Positions 40,605-41,285 of a stretch of DNA of 41,285 bases are shown one piece after another (position 1 is the stretch's first letter; each line of letters opens with the position of its first letter). This DNA is from Pseudomonadota bacterium (lineage in GTDB: Bacteria > Pseudomonadota > Alphaproteobacteria > Rhizobiales > Hyphomicrobiaceae). A program made the translations under genes and the position numbers. The stretch lies in assembly GCA_023405815.1 (NCBI GenBank), contig JAEXXM010000007.1:1-41285 (forward strand), read 5' to 3'. Below the pieces are notes generated by a model. It was not told where the DNA came from. It searched no databases and saw only the letters and a list, made by a program, of their open reading frames with translations.

Positions 40605-41285
40605 ATGAAGTTGTTGCCAGAGTTGATCGCGGGTCCGCAGGTCGGAGCCTTGCTCAAGCTTGCGGTTCATGCCGCCGTCGTCGCACAACGCGCGCCTGTT
40701 CCCACTGAACCTGCAGCCGAAATCACCAACTGGGAAGGTGGCGTCACGTACCGGCCCGCCGTGGTCGTTCGCCCGCAGACAATCGACGACGTGGTGCGCG
40801 TCGTCGCGGATGCGGTGAGCTATCCCTCGCCGGTGCGTGCGGTCGGGAGGCTGCATTCGCCGGCGCCGTGCTCCGCCGACGTCGGCGGCACGATGCTCGA
40901 CATGACGGGCATGACGCGCATCATTGAGATAGGCCACGACTTCGTGACGGCCGAGGCCGGTGCCCTCTATATCGACGTGGCGGAGGATCTGGCCCGGCAC
41001 GGCAAGCAATTTCACATCAATACAGAGATTGGCAATGTCACTCTGGGCGCCGTCGCGTGCGCAGCAACGAAGGATTCTTCGCTGATCGGGACGTCGCACT
41101 GGGGGCAGATCAGCTCATTCGTCTCGGGCGTGAAGATCGTGCGGCCTGATGGCAGCGTCGCGAGCTACAACGAGATCGAGCACCCGCAAGAGATGCGCCT
41201 TCTGCGATCGAGCTACGGGCTGCTCGGCGTTCTCGTCGAGGTGACGCTGCGGATCAAGCCGCTCACGGCGATCTATGCGAAGCAT
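40605..41285 (+). CDS. FAD-binding PCMH-type oxidoreductase, C-terminal part outside window
   Basis: The frame is open for 227 codons from ATG 40605 to the window edge. After a short N-terminal region the protein shows the VAO/PCMH fold: ITNWEGGVTYRPAVVVRPQT, IDDVVRVVADAVSYPSPVRA, then VGRLHSPAPCSADVGGTMLD. The His in GRLHS is at the position of covalent flavin attachment in gulonolactone/arabinonolactone oxidases. Later TLGAVACAATKDSSLIGTSH and the stretch SSYGLLGVLVEVTLRIKPL fit the FAD-binding domain of that group. Substrate is unknown; sugar-lactone or alcohol oxidases are candidates. The C-terminal substrate domain is outside the window. A perfect inverted repeat lies just upstream. Confidence 0.85.
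   Translation, partial: MKLLPELIAGPQVGALLKLAVHAAVVAQRAPVPTEPAAEITNWEGGVTYRPAVVVRPQTIDDVVRVVADAVSYPSPVRAVGRLHSPAPCSADVGGTMLDMTGMTRIIEIGHDFVTAEAGALYIDVAEDLARHGKQFHINTEIGNVTLGAVACAATKDSSLIGTSHWGQISSFVSGVKIVRPDGSVASYNEIEHPQEMRLLRSSYGLLGVLVEVTLRIKPLTAIYAKH

Overview
This 41.3 kb window is a GC-rich segment of an alphaproteobacterial chromosome, most probably from the order Hyphomicrobiales (a Hyphomicrobium/Rhodoplanes-like lineage; the genus is a low-confidence guess). Three things point there. The gene order is mutS-glnD ... murJ-trpS ... nfu ... tsaB-rimI-fur-plsC-miaB-phoH-ybeY-corC-lnt-xre-metK-trmB-rimP-nusA-rnpM-infB-rbfA-truB-rpsO-pnp, a backbone I recognise from Rhizobiales genomes. The Fur protein lacks a Cys-based zinc site. 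An Irr/ICE-type iron box lies in front of nfu.

Positions 1-13200 hold a 5'-end fragment of an NADP malic enzyme gene (minus strand), then mutS and glnD (DNA mismatch repair; nitrogen signalling). A minus-strand pair follows, an OmpA-domain envelope protein and a rhomboid protease. Then come murJ, a 300-bp repeat-filled gap, trpS, a universal stress protein and nfu, which ends at a textbook terminator. Positions 13277-25194 form a dense plus-strand series: a RutE-like nitroreductase, tsaB-rimI, fur, plsC, miaB, phoH-ybeY-corC-lnt, an XRE regulator, metK and trmB. They cover tRNA modification, phospholipid and lipoprotein acylation, rRNA processing and SAM synthesis.

Positions 25195-35408 are the classic translation/transcription-factor operon rimP-nusA-rnpM-infB-rbfA-truB-rpsO-pnp. 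It has a well-formed promoter and a terminator-like hairpin ahead of rimP, and structured gaps before rbfA, rpsO and pnp.

Positions 35409-41285 are the accessory part. It contains a membrane-anchored protein of unknown function, two small exported proteins (one ending in a 17-residue Trp/Arg tail), an NTF2-like protein, a small unknown protein divergent from a TIP30-like dehydrogenase, a glycerate 2-kinase, and the start of a flavin oxidase preceded by a perfect inverted repeat.

There is no CRISPR array, insertion sequence, prophage, tRNA or rRNA that I can see. I do not find a new multi-gene system. The most interesting signals are non-coding (the repeat family, the Irr box, the rimP leader, a possible structured RNA between lnt and the XRE gene, and phased direct repeats) together with the Trp/Arg-rich secreted peptide. 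All functional calls come from reading the translated sequence; no database search was run.
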